NCBI RefSeq assembly: GCF_035222275.1 | Contig: NC_085886.1 | Coordinates: 3,782,001-3,846,000, forward strand | Origin: Podospora bellae-mahoneyi | Taxonomy: Eukaryota > Ascomycota > Sordariomycetes > Sordariales > Podosporaceae | Length of the DNA stretch: 64,000 nucleotides | Reading direction: 5' to 3' | Shown here: positions 23,317 through 34,100 of the stretch, in pieces | Layout of the letters: the number at the start of each line of letters is the position of its first letter | Numbering within the stretch: the stretch's first letter is position 1 | Notes under the pieces: model-generated | The model's database searches: none | What the model was told of the DNA's origin: nothing | What the model saw: only the letters and a program-made list of their open reading frames with translations | Program-made: the position numbers and the translations under genes

Positions 23317-26056
23317 GGTTGCTCGTGTTGTGAATGACAAGGTATCTACTCCTGTCTCGAAAGTGTGTCGGTGGGGGGAGGGGTGTCGATGTTGACGATG
23401 GCGCTGGCTCAACGAGTTGAGTGGAGAGCCGAGTTGAGTAAAGAGGGATCTCGATGTGTGTGGTGATACTGGAACAAGTCTGAGAAAGTGATGTGGGCGT
23501 CTGATATATATATCTGGTTATGGAGGTGCTGTCTTGCAATTCAAGGTAGACTGGCAGGCCCCGGTACGGTTCTCAACTGCTAGCAATACAGTGCTGCTCA
23601 TCAAGGAGAGAAATCGAACTACACGGTGGGTGTCGATCTGGCCAACAAATAAGGCGGATTGGTCACGGAAGAGGAGGCTAGACAGGTACAGGTCCACCCC
23701 TAGCACCGGGTGGTCATTGTCTAGACAAAGCCTCCCCGATTCACACATGGCGGCCGTGCCTCAGTGAAGAATGCCTTGGAAGCCAAACCAAGATTGGGAC
23801 GTACCTGACTATGGGTACACGAACTGGTGGTTGAAGACGTGGGATTTCGGCCAAGCACCCGGGCCGCTCGTGGCAGTGGTGGTACATACCACCCTCATTT
23901 GGGAGCCGACAGGACACTAAATCGGCAGTGACTGTGGGTGAGTGCATCTAAATCCCTGTTAAAGTAGGGAAAGTACGGCTACCATCTCGCGGCGCAGTTC
24001 CTGGAGTGGGAGTGTGGCTTCGCCTCCTTAACAGAAGTCGGTTGGTTTTAATGTGGGAGTACGAGAAGTTTCATTGGTGCATTTTAGTGCGTGGTTGGTT
24101 GGTGGCATTAAGCGCGACCTAGCAGGGGGGCCAAGTCTTCTTGAACTGACTGTGTGCTGTGCACTCAACCATGACACAAAGATATGCGCTGGATCCAAAT
24201 TGACTACATTTATGGAAAAATGGAGTGCAAGATCAAACATGAGACTCGAAACCTGAGGCAAAGCACATCCAGCGAGGCGGACATGTATCTTGAGCAGGTG
24301 CTCATAAAAGTATGGAGAGTATCAATGCATGCCCATCGGCCACTCGTCCTGTGACTCTGGGATTTTGAATTCGGATTCAGTGAAAGTAAACCATCCAGTG
24401 GCCTGTTGCCAGAAGAACTGCATTCTGCGACGAAATGACGCCTGAGCCAATACAGAAGAATATCATTGAGTCAAAGTGGTAGGAACAATAGAAGCGAATC
24501 CACTGCACGAGGCCACCTTTCCAGCCCTATGATCGGCAGCACAGTGGTGATCATATCGGTGCCGTTAGATTGGTCAACATGCGTTCCATTACATCGGTAT
24601 CAAGCGTGCAGCCTACCGGATTGCTTTCCCTTGAATCTAACCACCGAGCATCCCAGTCTGGGTTCACATGCTTCACTATTGGTGTTTTACGTCAAAGTTT
24701 GTGTCATGATCGGATCACTTCTGATCTTGGAAGCAAACAAGCAGGAGAACACTCGCCCATCTTCGGACTGTTAGTTCATGGCTTTCGACTCCACCATCGT
24801 TTGCCCAACAGGATATGCATTCTCGCACGAGATTGGCTATGTCGACTACTTTTCACAATCTCCGAATCACATGTGGCGATCTTCATTCAAACCTGTGAGT
24901 TTGCACCATTCTCTACCGATGCCGTTAGCAGTCTTCAACTTTGCATTGGCTCGCCAGCGTGTTTAGAACCCGTCATCGGATGCCTACCCCCTTTCTTTCC
25001 TGTTGGACCCGACAGATCGGATCACAGGCAAGAAACGACCAGGCCTCCTGTTTGAATTTCTTTGTACGGATTCTGTCTGGCTTCTAGACGACAGGAGACT
25101 GACTCAGGGTAGGTATGGCCGCATGTTGGGCCTGCCAGCGGGCGAATCAGTCGGACGGAGAAGTGCGAATATCCAATCATTTCAGAGGCCTTACACCAAC
25201 GACCAGAGGGCGGTGCGTGCGCGCTATGCCTATTGCAGCATCATATGTCTGGGGCTAGTTGCAAAACCTCCAAGAGGGCTCCAAAAACAAAACTGCAGGC
25301 ATGTGAATGAGGACCATGAGAAATGATGAAGACGCATATCACACAGAGTGTAAAAGATGCCTTGTTGGTTGGAAAACTTACATGTCTTGCCTGGGCCTGA
25401 TTCGTGACTGGACACATTGACTCGGTCGGCATTGTTGGTTGCGGAGGGCGGCCGCCAAGTCGGGAAGGGCGATGCGCGGCCTGCATCCTCACGGGATACG
25501 AACCGGTGATCATCGCGGGGAATATTCACCGGGCGCGGAGTGGCTGGCGATCAAATTCAGGCCTGGGAGTTCACCTTCCCTATGCCGTGGGGAAAACTGA
25601 AGGGACCAAGTCACACATCAAGGCAGCTTCCCCTTTCTTGCCTGTTCTTGTGTGGCTACCTGGAGCAAGAAGCCAAAGTCAACACGGCATGACGTCTTGG
25701 AGCTATGGCTTGACTTAGGTAATTCTCTAATCTAAGGGAGGTAGCCGATGTTTCTGCTGATTTGTGAGGTCATGGTGTTCTGCCCTGGGTGGCATCCCCT
25801 CACCAATTCTGGCTAAACCACAGAGCAGCATCTGCATATGCGATAGTCCTTTGATAATATCCAGCGCGGGGTGATTATAGGAGATATGTAGCATAGGTAT
25901 TCAAGTCGGCACGGCAGATAGTTCAAGTCGGTAAAGATGACACTGCAGTGAACGGTTATAAATGCTCTTGTAGTAATGTAGCAACGGAAACGTCTACCCG
26001 CACGCATTCTCAAGTATGTGGTCAAAATCATGTACCTCCTCGTAAACAAAAAAATC
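23317..26056. other. Gene-poor stretch
   Basis: 2.7 kb, starting with the small gene's leader. No protein family, tRNA or repeat was recognised. Frames are short and conflicting on both strands. Confidence 0.4.
23505..23512 (-). promoter_or_regulatory. TATA box of the small Cys protein gene
   Basis: TATATATA about 190 bp upstream of the chosen ATG on the minus strand, followed by a pyrimidine-rich leader. Confidence 0.45.
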
Positions 26057-26930
26057 ATGATTGCCTCTCGCCTTCTGTTGTCGCTTCTTCTCTCTCTTTC
26101 CGGTGTCTTGGGCCGTACGTTGTTTTCATGGCCTGCCCAACCCCGTACCGAAATAGTTACTCACCGTTAACATCACACTCACAACAGAACGTTGCCAATG
26201 GTCCCATCTACGTCAATCTTCCGACCGCTACTCGGAGCTTCAAACCAGCCCTCAGCATACCCCCTCACCATCTGACCCCCTCTTCTTCCCCGCCACGAGC
26301 CCCTACCCATTCTACAACAACGCCATCCTCACCCCTCTCAACCAAACCATCCTCGCAACCACTCAAGTCCGCCCTTTGCACACCCATTCCATCATCGACC
26401 AAGAGGGCTGCTCAAGCTACACCCGTCTAATCACCAACGACGCCATCTTGGCAGTCCAGATATTCTACGAATCCGCCACCAACACCGGGGGAGTGCCCCT
26501 CAGAGTTAAGGAGATTCACACTGTGTACTTCCTTGCTCCGGGGAACAGTACCGAAAAAATTCAGGCCAATGTGAAGAGAGAAACGTGGCCAAGTTTCAGC
26601 AGGTCGGATCAAGATGCAAGATCGACCTTGAAGGGGGTATTTGATGCGTATTTGGATGCGAATGGCCCTGTCGCGTGGGCTGGCAGCTGTTCGATGCTTG
26701 ATTCTGGAAAGGGTGGTGATCTCAGAGCTGGGCAGGGGGATCAGTGTGCGGAGCTGAGGCTGCAATTGAAAGAAGGTCAAAAGATAGAGCAGAGAATGTA
26801 TGTGATTGACGAGTCTCTTGGCGCGGTGACTGTGTCGGGGGTGGTGGGGGGAAAGGTGGCAGGGTTTGAGGGGAGGGTTGTGAAGGGGAAGTTGGAGTAT
26901 GTGCACCAATTTGGTGACTATTGCTCCTGA
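26057..26930 (+). CDS. Secreted hypothetical protein
   Basis: Two exons (26057-26114 and 26188-26930) encode 266 residues. The first exon encodes a signal peptide (MIASRLLLSLLLSLSGVLG). An in-frame ATG at 26030 would add nine residues before it. The splice restores a frame running QRCQWSHLRQSSDRYSEL into the long downstream reading frame. The mature protein has about five cysteines, an N-x-S/T sequon (GNSTEK) and alternating hydrophobic strands (NDAILAVQIFYES, EIHTVYFLAPGN, ELRLQLKEGQKIEQRMYVID) suggesting a beta-rich fold. The family is not recognised. Secretion is a prediction from the leader only. Confidence 0.75.
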
Positions 26931-27775
26931 TTGCGTGAGAGCTTGACGATTTTGGAGACAGTGTGTCAAGTAACTGCCTACGTACCAAGTATAAAACTGG
27001 GAAATTCAGGGGTTCAGGGGTTCAGAGGTTCACGGGTATGCTGGGGTGCAGAGGAGGTACCGAGACTCCTGAACAATTCAATGTCTCACATTGCCAGCCC
27101 GCTTAGTTGACCAAGCAAAGTCTATAGGCAAATTCTTCGGATGCTGGATAGGCATTACCAACAGTGTTGGTCGGAAGAGGGCGATAAAGGCCCGGAGTTG
27201 GTGGTGGACTGCTCGCTGAGAGAGGCATACACCACGGTGGGTGCCTCACGGCCCTATCTGCACGTTTGTAATGGACGAAGGGATATACCGGCACCTTACA
27301 GGACACGGTCAGATTCTGTCTCACGGGTGGGTCGTTCTATTACTTTTCTTTTAGAACTAACCGTTAATATCCGCTCCCTTCTGCACACCATCTCCGGCCT
27401 AACTGACCCTGGCTGCCAGCTGCATGATTTATGCGCGTCATCAGCCCTATAAGGCTTGCCACGCGTCCAGCCGCTTCCAGTCATGCCATTCTTTTGCCTT
27501 CCTCACACCCGCAACACCCACATGTAAGCCCAACAAGTGCTGTTGGGTCGACCAATTTCCCCCTGATTGCTGGTGATCTGCGGCTGCGTGATAGCTTCCT
27601 GTGGGGGCAGTTGGTCCCGCAAATCGGCTTGAGATGATTGGTTTGGCTGTTGGCGATTTATAGACAAAGTACATGCATTACGTAGCTATGTATCTAGGCG
27701 GTTGTTGAAGGGATGCTTTCCGTGGAAGGCTATTGAACGGAACAGGTGTCGTTGTGCGTCCCAACTAAGACTAGG
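26931..27775. other. Intergenic stretch
   Basis: It holds a short tandem repeat at about 27005-27034. No supported gene. Confidence 0.4.
27005..27034. repeat. Short tandem repeat (TTCAGGGG unit)
   Basis: Three to four imperfect copies of TTCAGGGG in a row. It looks like simple replication slippage. Confidence 0.7.
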
Positions 27776-28992
27776 CATCTAGGCAGTGTAGTCAATGAGC
27801 TAAGCTGAGCTAAGCAGGCCCTGGGCTCGCCTCGGCTTACTTACTTTAACTCACTACTTAGCTTAGGATTATTTGCTATTCGCTTTATATCATAATATTA
27901 GTAATCTTCTTAGAAAAAAATGATTTTGGCTCAATTTAGTAAAATAAATATTAATTTGTTAACTATTTATAGTAATTTAATAGTATAAAAAATGAAAAAA
28001 TAAAAAAACTCTATAACCTAAAATCCTTCTAAAAGCACTCATAATAATATAAATACTTTATTACATAAACGGTTCCTTTATTTAATCTATATTATCAAAA
28101 GCTATATATAAATTTAATATCATTAAAAAACTTTTTATTTCCGAAGATATTTATTAAAAAGCAAAAACTGCAATTATATTAAAAAATTATAAATATTTAC
28201 TGAAGGTTATGCTCTATATAGTCCTGTAAGCCCTGTATTGGCATATAATTACAGTGCTCGCAACAGCGAAAGACTCCATACCTAGTACCTAAGTCTTTAT
28301 ATATGAAGGAACTAGCTAGGTTGTAGATAGTTCCGCAGTATGCAATACAAGTCACAATCGTTGGTATCTTGACTATTGTGATTGAGACAAGCTATTGTTG
28401 TATACTGTTTAGCTGTACCGAACCAGGATTGTTCAGAAGTGCCTTTGACTAGTATCCTTTCGAGGTTCTAGATAGAGGTTTGTCACAGAGGGCCTCACAG
28501 GGCCTCGCACACCACAACAGGTGACGCAACTGGTGAAATGGTGAGAAAACACACAAAACAACCACAACACCACAAATATACCCTCAACAGGTCCCTGAAT
28601 GAACACACCTGCATGACAGTGACTTTGCTCACAGGCCGCACTTCACGCAGGATAAAGAAAAGACACTATGAGCTCGCAGGCCACACAATAAGCACCGGAT
28701 TGGCCTGATCAGAGGGCCAGAACTGCCTGCACGCGTGCAAGGCACAAAATATGAAAAAATAAAGGTGGATGTCTTGTCTAAAATAGAACGTGAGAAGCAG
28801 ACAGCTTATATACATGACTCCTGAACCCCCGAATCCTCCGAGAGCCCCACTTCCTCACTCATACCCTCAGGCCTGTGGCCGCACCCCAAACCATTAGCTT
28901 AGGCTAATATATAGAGGGCTCGGCTCAGCTCAGTTCACCATTAATTGAGTTAGCTAAATTTAGCTCGCCTTATTATCTACACTGCATCTAGG
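27776..28992. mobile_element. Decayed non-autonomous hAT-type DNA transposon
   Basis: The element occupies 27784-28984 (1201 bp). It starts CAGTGTAG and ends CTACACTG, and is flanked by a perfect 8-bp duplication CATCTAGG (27776-27783 and 28985-28992). An 8-bp target duplication with a CAGTG-type terminal inverted repeat is diagnostic of the hAT superfamily. Both subterminal regions carry repeated GAGCTAA/GAGCTGAG motifs. No transposase frame survives. The interior (about 27890-28200) is extremely AT-rich, as expected after RIP. An LTR fragment lies inside it, so the element is older than that insertion. Confidence 0.85.
28290..28484 (+). mobile_element. LTR retrotransposon fossil fragment nested in the hAT element
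   Basis: It resembles the last 190 bp of the solo LTR at 38276-38679: a TATATAT promoter region, then GTTCCGCAGTATGCAAT, then CCGAACCAGGATT and a TGTCA end. Its left boundary could not be found. It is broken and diverged, hence older than the 38-kb copy. There are no coding remains. Confidence 0.65.
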
Positions 28993-29622
28993 TACCTAGC
29001 GACACTCACCATCGGATGGAACCGCAACACCACCTTGTTCTTTGTAAAATGTACGGTGGTTTGAGTGAAACTTAGTAAGGTAAACATGTGAGAAAAGTCA
29101 GTAACTTGACCGGTCAAACTCGTGGATACCTATTTGCCTCTTCAAATCAACGCGAAGCTTTCCGTCACTGACAACCTCTTAGCATTCACTTTCAGACTTT
29201 GTGCCCCTTTTGTACATGTATTGACGTTCAGTGAAGCTGAGCTACTGTATCTGGATTTCGATCATGATTCTACACTGTTTTAGAGGGCGGAATGCAATGG
29301 TGTCCACACAGATAAGAACTCATAGCTCTACAACGAGAACAATGACGCGACATTTATCCTACATAAGCTGCCCGTGAGAGCTATAATCTAGGTACCTAAA
29401 TAGACTTTTTTCTTGAGGACCTTTATGACCAGAAAAAGCGCCGTGACAGGAAGACATTGAAAATCTAGATGAAGTGAAAATCGCTCAAAATACCAGTCGC
29501 CCCACTAAAAATAGAAAAAATTAGGAAACAAGCGCAGAGAAGGATATTGAAAATCAATCAACCGTCGAGGGTCGACTCTTTTCTTTCCAGCCGTCTGGCT
29601 ATGAGACGCGAACAGAAAAGTT
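28993..29622. other. Intergenic stretch
   Basis: Moderately AT-rich flank between the hAT element and the 3' end of the GT55 gene. No gene. Confidence 0.4.
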
Positions 29623-31131
29623 TCACTCGCCCTGCTTTGAGGAGTCTGACAAGACCTCAGGTTCTTCCTCCGAGGAGGCAGAAGACCGTTGATCATCGTC
29701 TCCCCACGAATCGTGCTCCAAGGTTGACTGAGATGCCGGGCTGTTCGTGCCTGAACTGGCCCATGCTTGGTCTACCAATCCATAGAAACCAAGACCTCCA
29801 TATACATGACCCGAACACGGCTCGCCAAGAACATCCCGGAACGAATCTAAATCGGCGTTATCGAGAGAGGGGTAGATGTTTGGACGTGGGAGCTCTTCTT
29901 GGGCCTGGATCGCGCCATTCTGTAAGGCAAATCTGTGCATATCCTTGCGAAGGGTGGCAAGAGTGGTGGTTCCAAGGCCTGAAACTGAGTCTAGCCCAAG
30001 AAGGTGATGGTATAGAGCCCCCAGACCAGCTGCCCACATCTTGATAATATGCTCATCCCCCGTTTCACGATGCAGATGAGGATTTGCAGTCTTGATCTGA
30101 ACAACGCGGGTTGTCTGGGAAGCATTGGGCAGATTCGCGGATGAGATCTTGTTTCTCAGGAGCGGCTCAATGTACTGAAACGGCTCGATGGCATACCCGT
30201 TTGCCATCCTCATCTTCAGCGCCATCTCCATGGTCATGGCGTGCTCCCCAGCGTTACCCGTCGTGATGAACTCGTCCTGCTGTCCCGCTTTCGCAAACAG
30301 TCTGTTTAGAAACGAGTTGATGATGCGAGAACTTCGTCCCTGTTGGACGAACTCGATCCGACCAGTGCTCGCGCTGTATTTGGGCTTGCTAGCCCATGAG
30401 ATGCGGACCATAACATCTTCGCGCTCTGTACCACTTTTGGCTGCAGAGCGTTGTGCTAAAGCAAACCCACCAGCGTACGCCTTGCAGTATTCTACCACGG
30501 AGCCCGGAATGCGATTATCGGCGTCGATGAAGCCAATGTATTGGTGGTGTGGGAAATAGGACTTGGCCATGGCAATGCCCAAATACATCCCCTCCCCTTT
30601 CCCGTTTCGTATTCTCCCGGAAGCTGTATCTAGGATCTCGGGGACTCCTGCTTCCTTAAACGCCATTGCGGCGCCGGGATATTGCTGGTGTACAAAACAC
30701 CCCTCCCTACCCCAAGCACAAAATCCTGCCAGCATTCTTTCTTGAGCCTCCCAACCGTTCTCTCCGTGCTGGTGAGAACAGTTCGACACCAAGATCACCG
30801 CGCAACGGCTCGGGATGCCTGCGATCACTCCCCTGATGATGTCGACCGGCTCATCTTTGCAAGGCACGACAATGACCAATTTTTCGAGGATCCGGTCTAG
30901 CTCGTCTGGGAATACGGCCACGGTACTTTCCGCATCGTGATCAGGATCCTGGTTGTGTTGGGGCCGCCTTTGTGACTGATGCACCGTCCTACCCAAACCG
31001 GACAGTTCCGATGCGCCGTAGAGGCGGTTGTCCCTGTTGGTTGGTCGCGGCTCCAGTTCGACCACCTCCATCTGGGGCATAATGCACAGCGGGCCGAACG
31101 GCCGACTCCCGAGTGGTAGGGTGTAGCGCAT
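29623..31131 (-). CDS. Mannosyl-3-phosphoglycerate synthase-like glycosyltransferase (GT55)
   Basis: Intronless, 502 residues. It is expected to transfer mannose from GDP-mannose to 3-phosphoglycerate, the first step to the compatible solute mannosylglycerate. After a disordered N terminus (1-75), the nucleotide-sugar fold opens with LVIVVPCKDEP (about 85-95). NGKGEGMYLGIAMA follows (176-189), then the metal-binding DADN (203-206) in YIGFIDADNRIPG. Further family-like blocks are VRISWASKPKY, EFITTGNAGEHAMTMEMALK and IKTANPHLHRETGDEHI. The last 60 residues are Ser/Glu/Asp-rich and probably disordered. A phosphatase partner is not in the window. Family assignment is by recognition of these blocks; the activity is inferred. 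Confidence 0.85.
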   Translation of the reverse strand: MRYTLPLGSRPFGPLCIMPQMEVVELEPRPTNRDNRLYGASELSGLGRTVHQSQRRPQHNQDPDHDAESTVAVFPDELDRILEKLVIVVPCKDEPVDIIRGVIAGIPSRCAVILVSNCSHQHGENGWEAQERMLAGFCAWGREGCFVHQQYPGAAMAFKEAGVPEILDTASGRIRNGKGEGMYLGIAMAKSYFPHHQYIGFIDADNRIPGSVVEYCKAYAGGFALAQRSAAKSGTEREDVMVRISWASKPKYSASTGRIEFVQQGRSSRIINSFLNRLFAKAGQQDEFITTGNAGEHAMTMEMALKMRMANGYAIEPFQYIEPLLRNKISSANLPNASQTTRVVQIKTANPHLHRETGDEHIIKMWAAGLGALYHHLLGLDSVSGLGTTTLATLRKDMHRFALQNGAIQAQEELPRPNIYPSLDNADLDSFRDVLGEPCSGHVYGGLGFYGLVDQAWASSGTNSPASQSTLEHDSWGDDDQRSSASSEEEPEVLSDSSKQGE

Positions 31132-34100
31132 TGTGGGTTGATTTCATTGATGTGTGGCTCGAACGTTTGTCATCGATCGTGAATCGAAGTTGTATTTCCG
31201 GAAACGGAGAAGTGTTGTCCGGGGCCGGGAAGATATACCGCTGGATAGGTAGTTTAAGAAGAAAAACAGATGGTCTGGCTGGAGGTCAGTCAGTCTTTAA
31301 AGAAAAAGATTGTCCAGGCTGGTGAAAGGGCTGTCTTGAATGGTACACCGGCCGGTAACACATACGTCGGTTGAGCAGTGCTTCCGCAACAAGGTCCGAG
31401 GGGTGACGCAATTTGATACCGCTTCCGGGCACGTTGTCGACGATATATATACACACCACCCAGGAAAGCATCGGCTTGCGAATGAAGCAATTCCAAAAGC
31501 TCACCGAACCTGGTTTGTGCACATGGGTCAACGAAAAGATCACGAGTAGTTTCTCACGGGTCTGCGAGCACGCGGCGCAACAATGAGCGGGCTTGGAAAA
31601 GTTCAGAAGAAACACTCGGCTGGGTTGATTAGCAGGGGAATCGTGTGGTCATTGCGGGTTGGTTGTACAGAACCACCAGACAACCACTATGGAGTTACGG
31701 ACAGCGAAACCGACTCCAAGTGCGTGCAGGATTGCTGGGTGCATAATGGACCCGAGCTAGTTCCACACGGACATCTTGGTCATCATCATGGTCGCACACA
31801 CGCGGCAAGATGGAGGGGGAGGGGTCCATGAAGCTATGTATATTTTGGACCCGAGAGCTTGGTTCATCAGACTGATCCCGGCCCATAAAATAAATACTTG
31901 CCCCTGAAGAAGAAGAGCCTCTCTTGTGATTGGCATTTGCTCTGCTGGGCTTGCGGTTTCTAGTTAGATTGCTTACTCCGACGCCCCGGAAAAAGGACAG
32001 CTAACGAATACGACAGGCATGTCCACCAACAGCCACGGCCGTCACATCTGCCAGTGTCTCACAAACTCCTCCCTATCACTAGCAGAACATCACGACGTCG
32101 AAAGTCGGATAATTCCTATTTGGGACGTGTTGAGTTAAGGTGGCCACTAACGCCATGTTACCTAGTCAGGGGTCGATAGTAAGCTGCTGAGACGCTGTTG
32201 GCACATAGTCTCGCTCCCATCTGATCCACCTTCCTGCTTGGACATGCTATTCCCGGTTTCTTCTGAAAAAATATCAAGAAAAGCAGTGGCTAATTTCCTA
32301 ACCCTTGGGGCAATGAATGACGTGCTACACAGGCCCGCCTGGCTACTAGCACACGAGCTCAGCTGCCCTGGACTTCCTTAGCTTGCGTTTGGCGCCACTT
32401 TTCTTTGCAACAGATGAGACATCTAGAAGTGAGTGGCACCTCCAACTGTCAAGGTACCTGTATACCTGACCCATGGTCTGTCAGGTGCATGTTGCAAGCT
32501 GACTAGCATTGAAGCTTGGATAGTTACACTAGATAGCCTGGAGTACCGAAAGTGGGTCATCTTGGCGAAGGCCTTGCTGAGCCTCGCCCGTCACACAATA
32601 TAGAAAAAATATAGGCGTGCTCGGTACATGCCTACCTATGATCTGATTCCAAGCAGGAAGTGACTATGTGCGTCTGGTTGCATACAACAGTGTCACTATA
32701 CCATGAACTGCCGTGGCTGAATGTGCGAAGCGACATGGTCAGGAGACCCCCAACGATTCGCACTGGCCATCTGGGATCCTCTTGTTTTGTTTAAGGTCGA
32801 TGGGTGGAGACTGAAAAGGCCCGCCTATCGCGCTCCCAAGACTCAGGCTGGGACACAGACGCACACTTGCAGTTCTACAAAGACAGCCCGGGCAATTATT
32901 GTGGTATAAGTGTAGGTGGCTGGCACTAGTTCCAGAAGGATGTGCAAGTTCTGACGTATCGGCGCGTATGTATTTCCAACCGGGCCGCGCGCATCTAGCC
33001 GTTCAACCGACAACAATGTTAGTTGGTTTCTGTTCCCGGCCGATCGTTCGAAGATGTATCTTGAAGACACATCACGGCAACCCTCCATAGGTATACATGG
33101 TCATCTAGATCCCCAGGCCTTTCGAGCGTAACCTCATCACCTGAGCTTTGATCACTAAACAGGGACTAGAGTTAGCCAGTTATCACATAGTTGCCCATTA
33201 TGCTTGCTTACAATCGTACCTTGGCCGTAACAACAGGAGAGAAGGCAAGAGGCCATATCTTTCTGATGTCGTTATAAGTCAGCAGCCAACCTGATGGCGT
33301 CTTTTCACGTGCACTGGCTGGTATGCTGGTTGGGCACATAATCACTATCAGCCCCCGAAAGACCCGGAAAGCAGCGCTGTTCGGGCAAGCTCCAGGCTCC
33401 AAGATTGGTCGGCAACGGCAGCGCCCCAAATTTGCATTGACCGTCGGCATTTATTGGCCATCCCCTCGTTATCTCACATAGCGCGGTAGTTTTCGTCACA
33501 TTTGTTGCCCGAGCTGCCGGAACCGCAAGCGGGTCTTTCCACCCACATGAACTGCAGTGAGCAGTCCTTATCACACCCGACTCTCCACACCCCCGCAAGA
33601 CGTACCGGACTCTACTACGTACGGTAGGTAATTTTGGGCTTTGCGAGAGCGAAGAGAGCCGACGTGGTGCGCTACCCACTTAACCCAGAAGGTCTTTTCA
33701 TGACGGGAAGCTCAGTTAGGAAAACCCGTGTGCTGACTTCTCCCGAATTCGTCAGACCATTTCGTCACAACTACAGAAATGACAGCGAGGGACATGGCTG
33801 CCGAGTCCGAGATCTGCGATGGCTGAGGTGAGTGCAAACACGATGCCTGGATAAGGTACCTTACTGTTGGTGATACACGAAAACAATCCCGCATTTGAGC
33901 CTTCAAGACCTTTCGAGAAAGTTTAGCAAGCCTTGTTTCTCGACCCTTCACCCCCGAATTGGAAGACTTTCTGCGCAGACTACAGCCCATCACATTGTGC
34001 ACACACGGTGGCACATGGGTGCACACGTGTCGTTGGATCGAATCGGCACATGCACGCACATACGCACTGACAGTCTTCGCGACCAACCCACATGGAGGTC

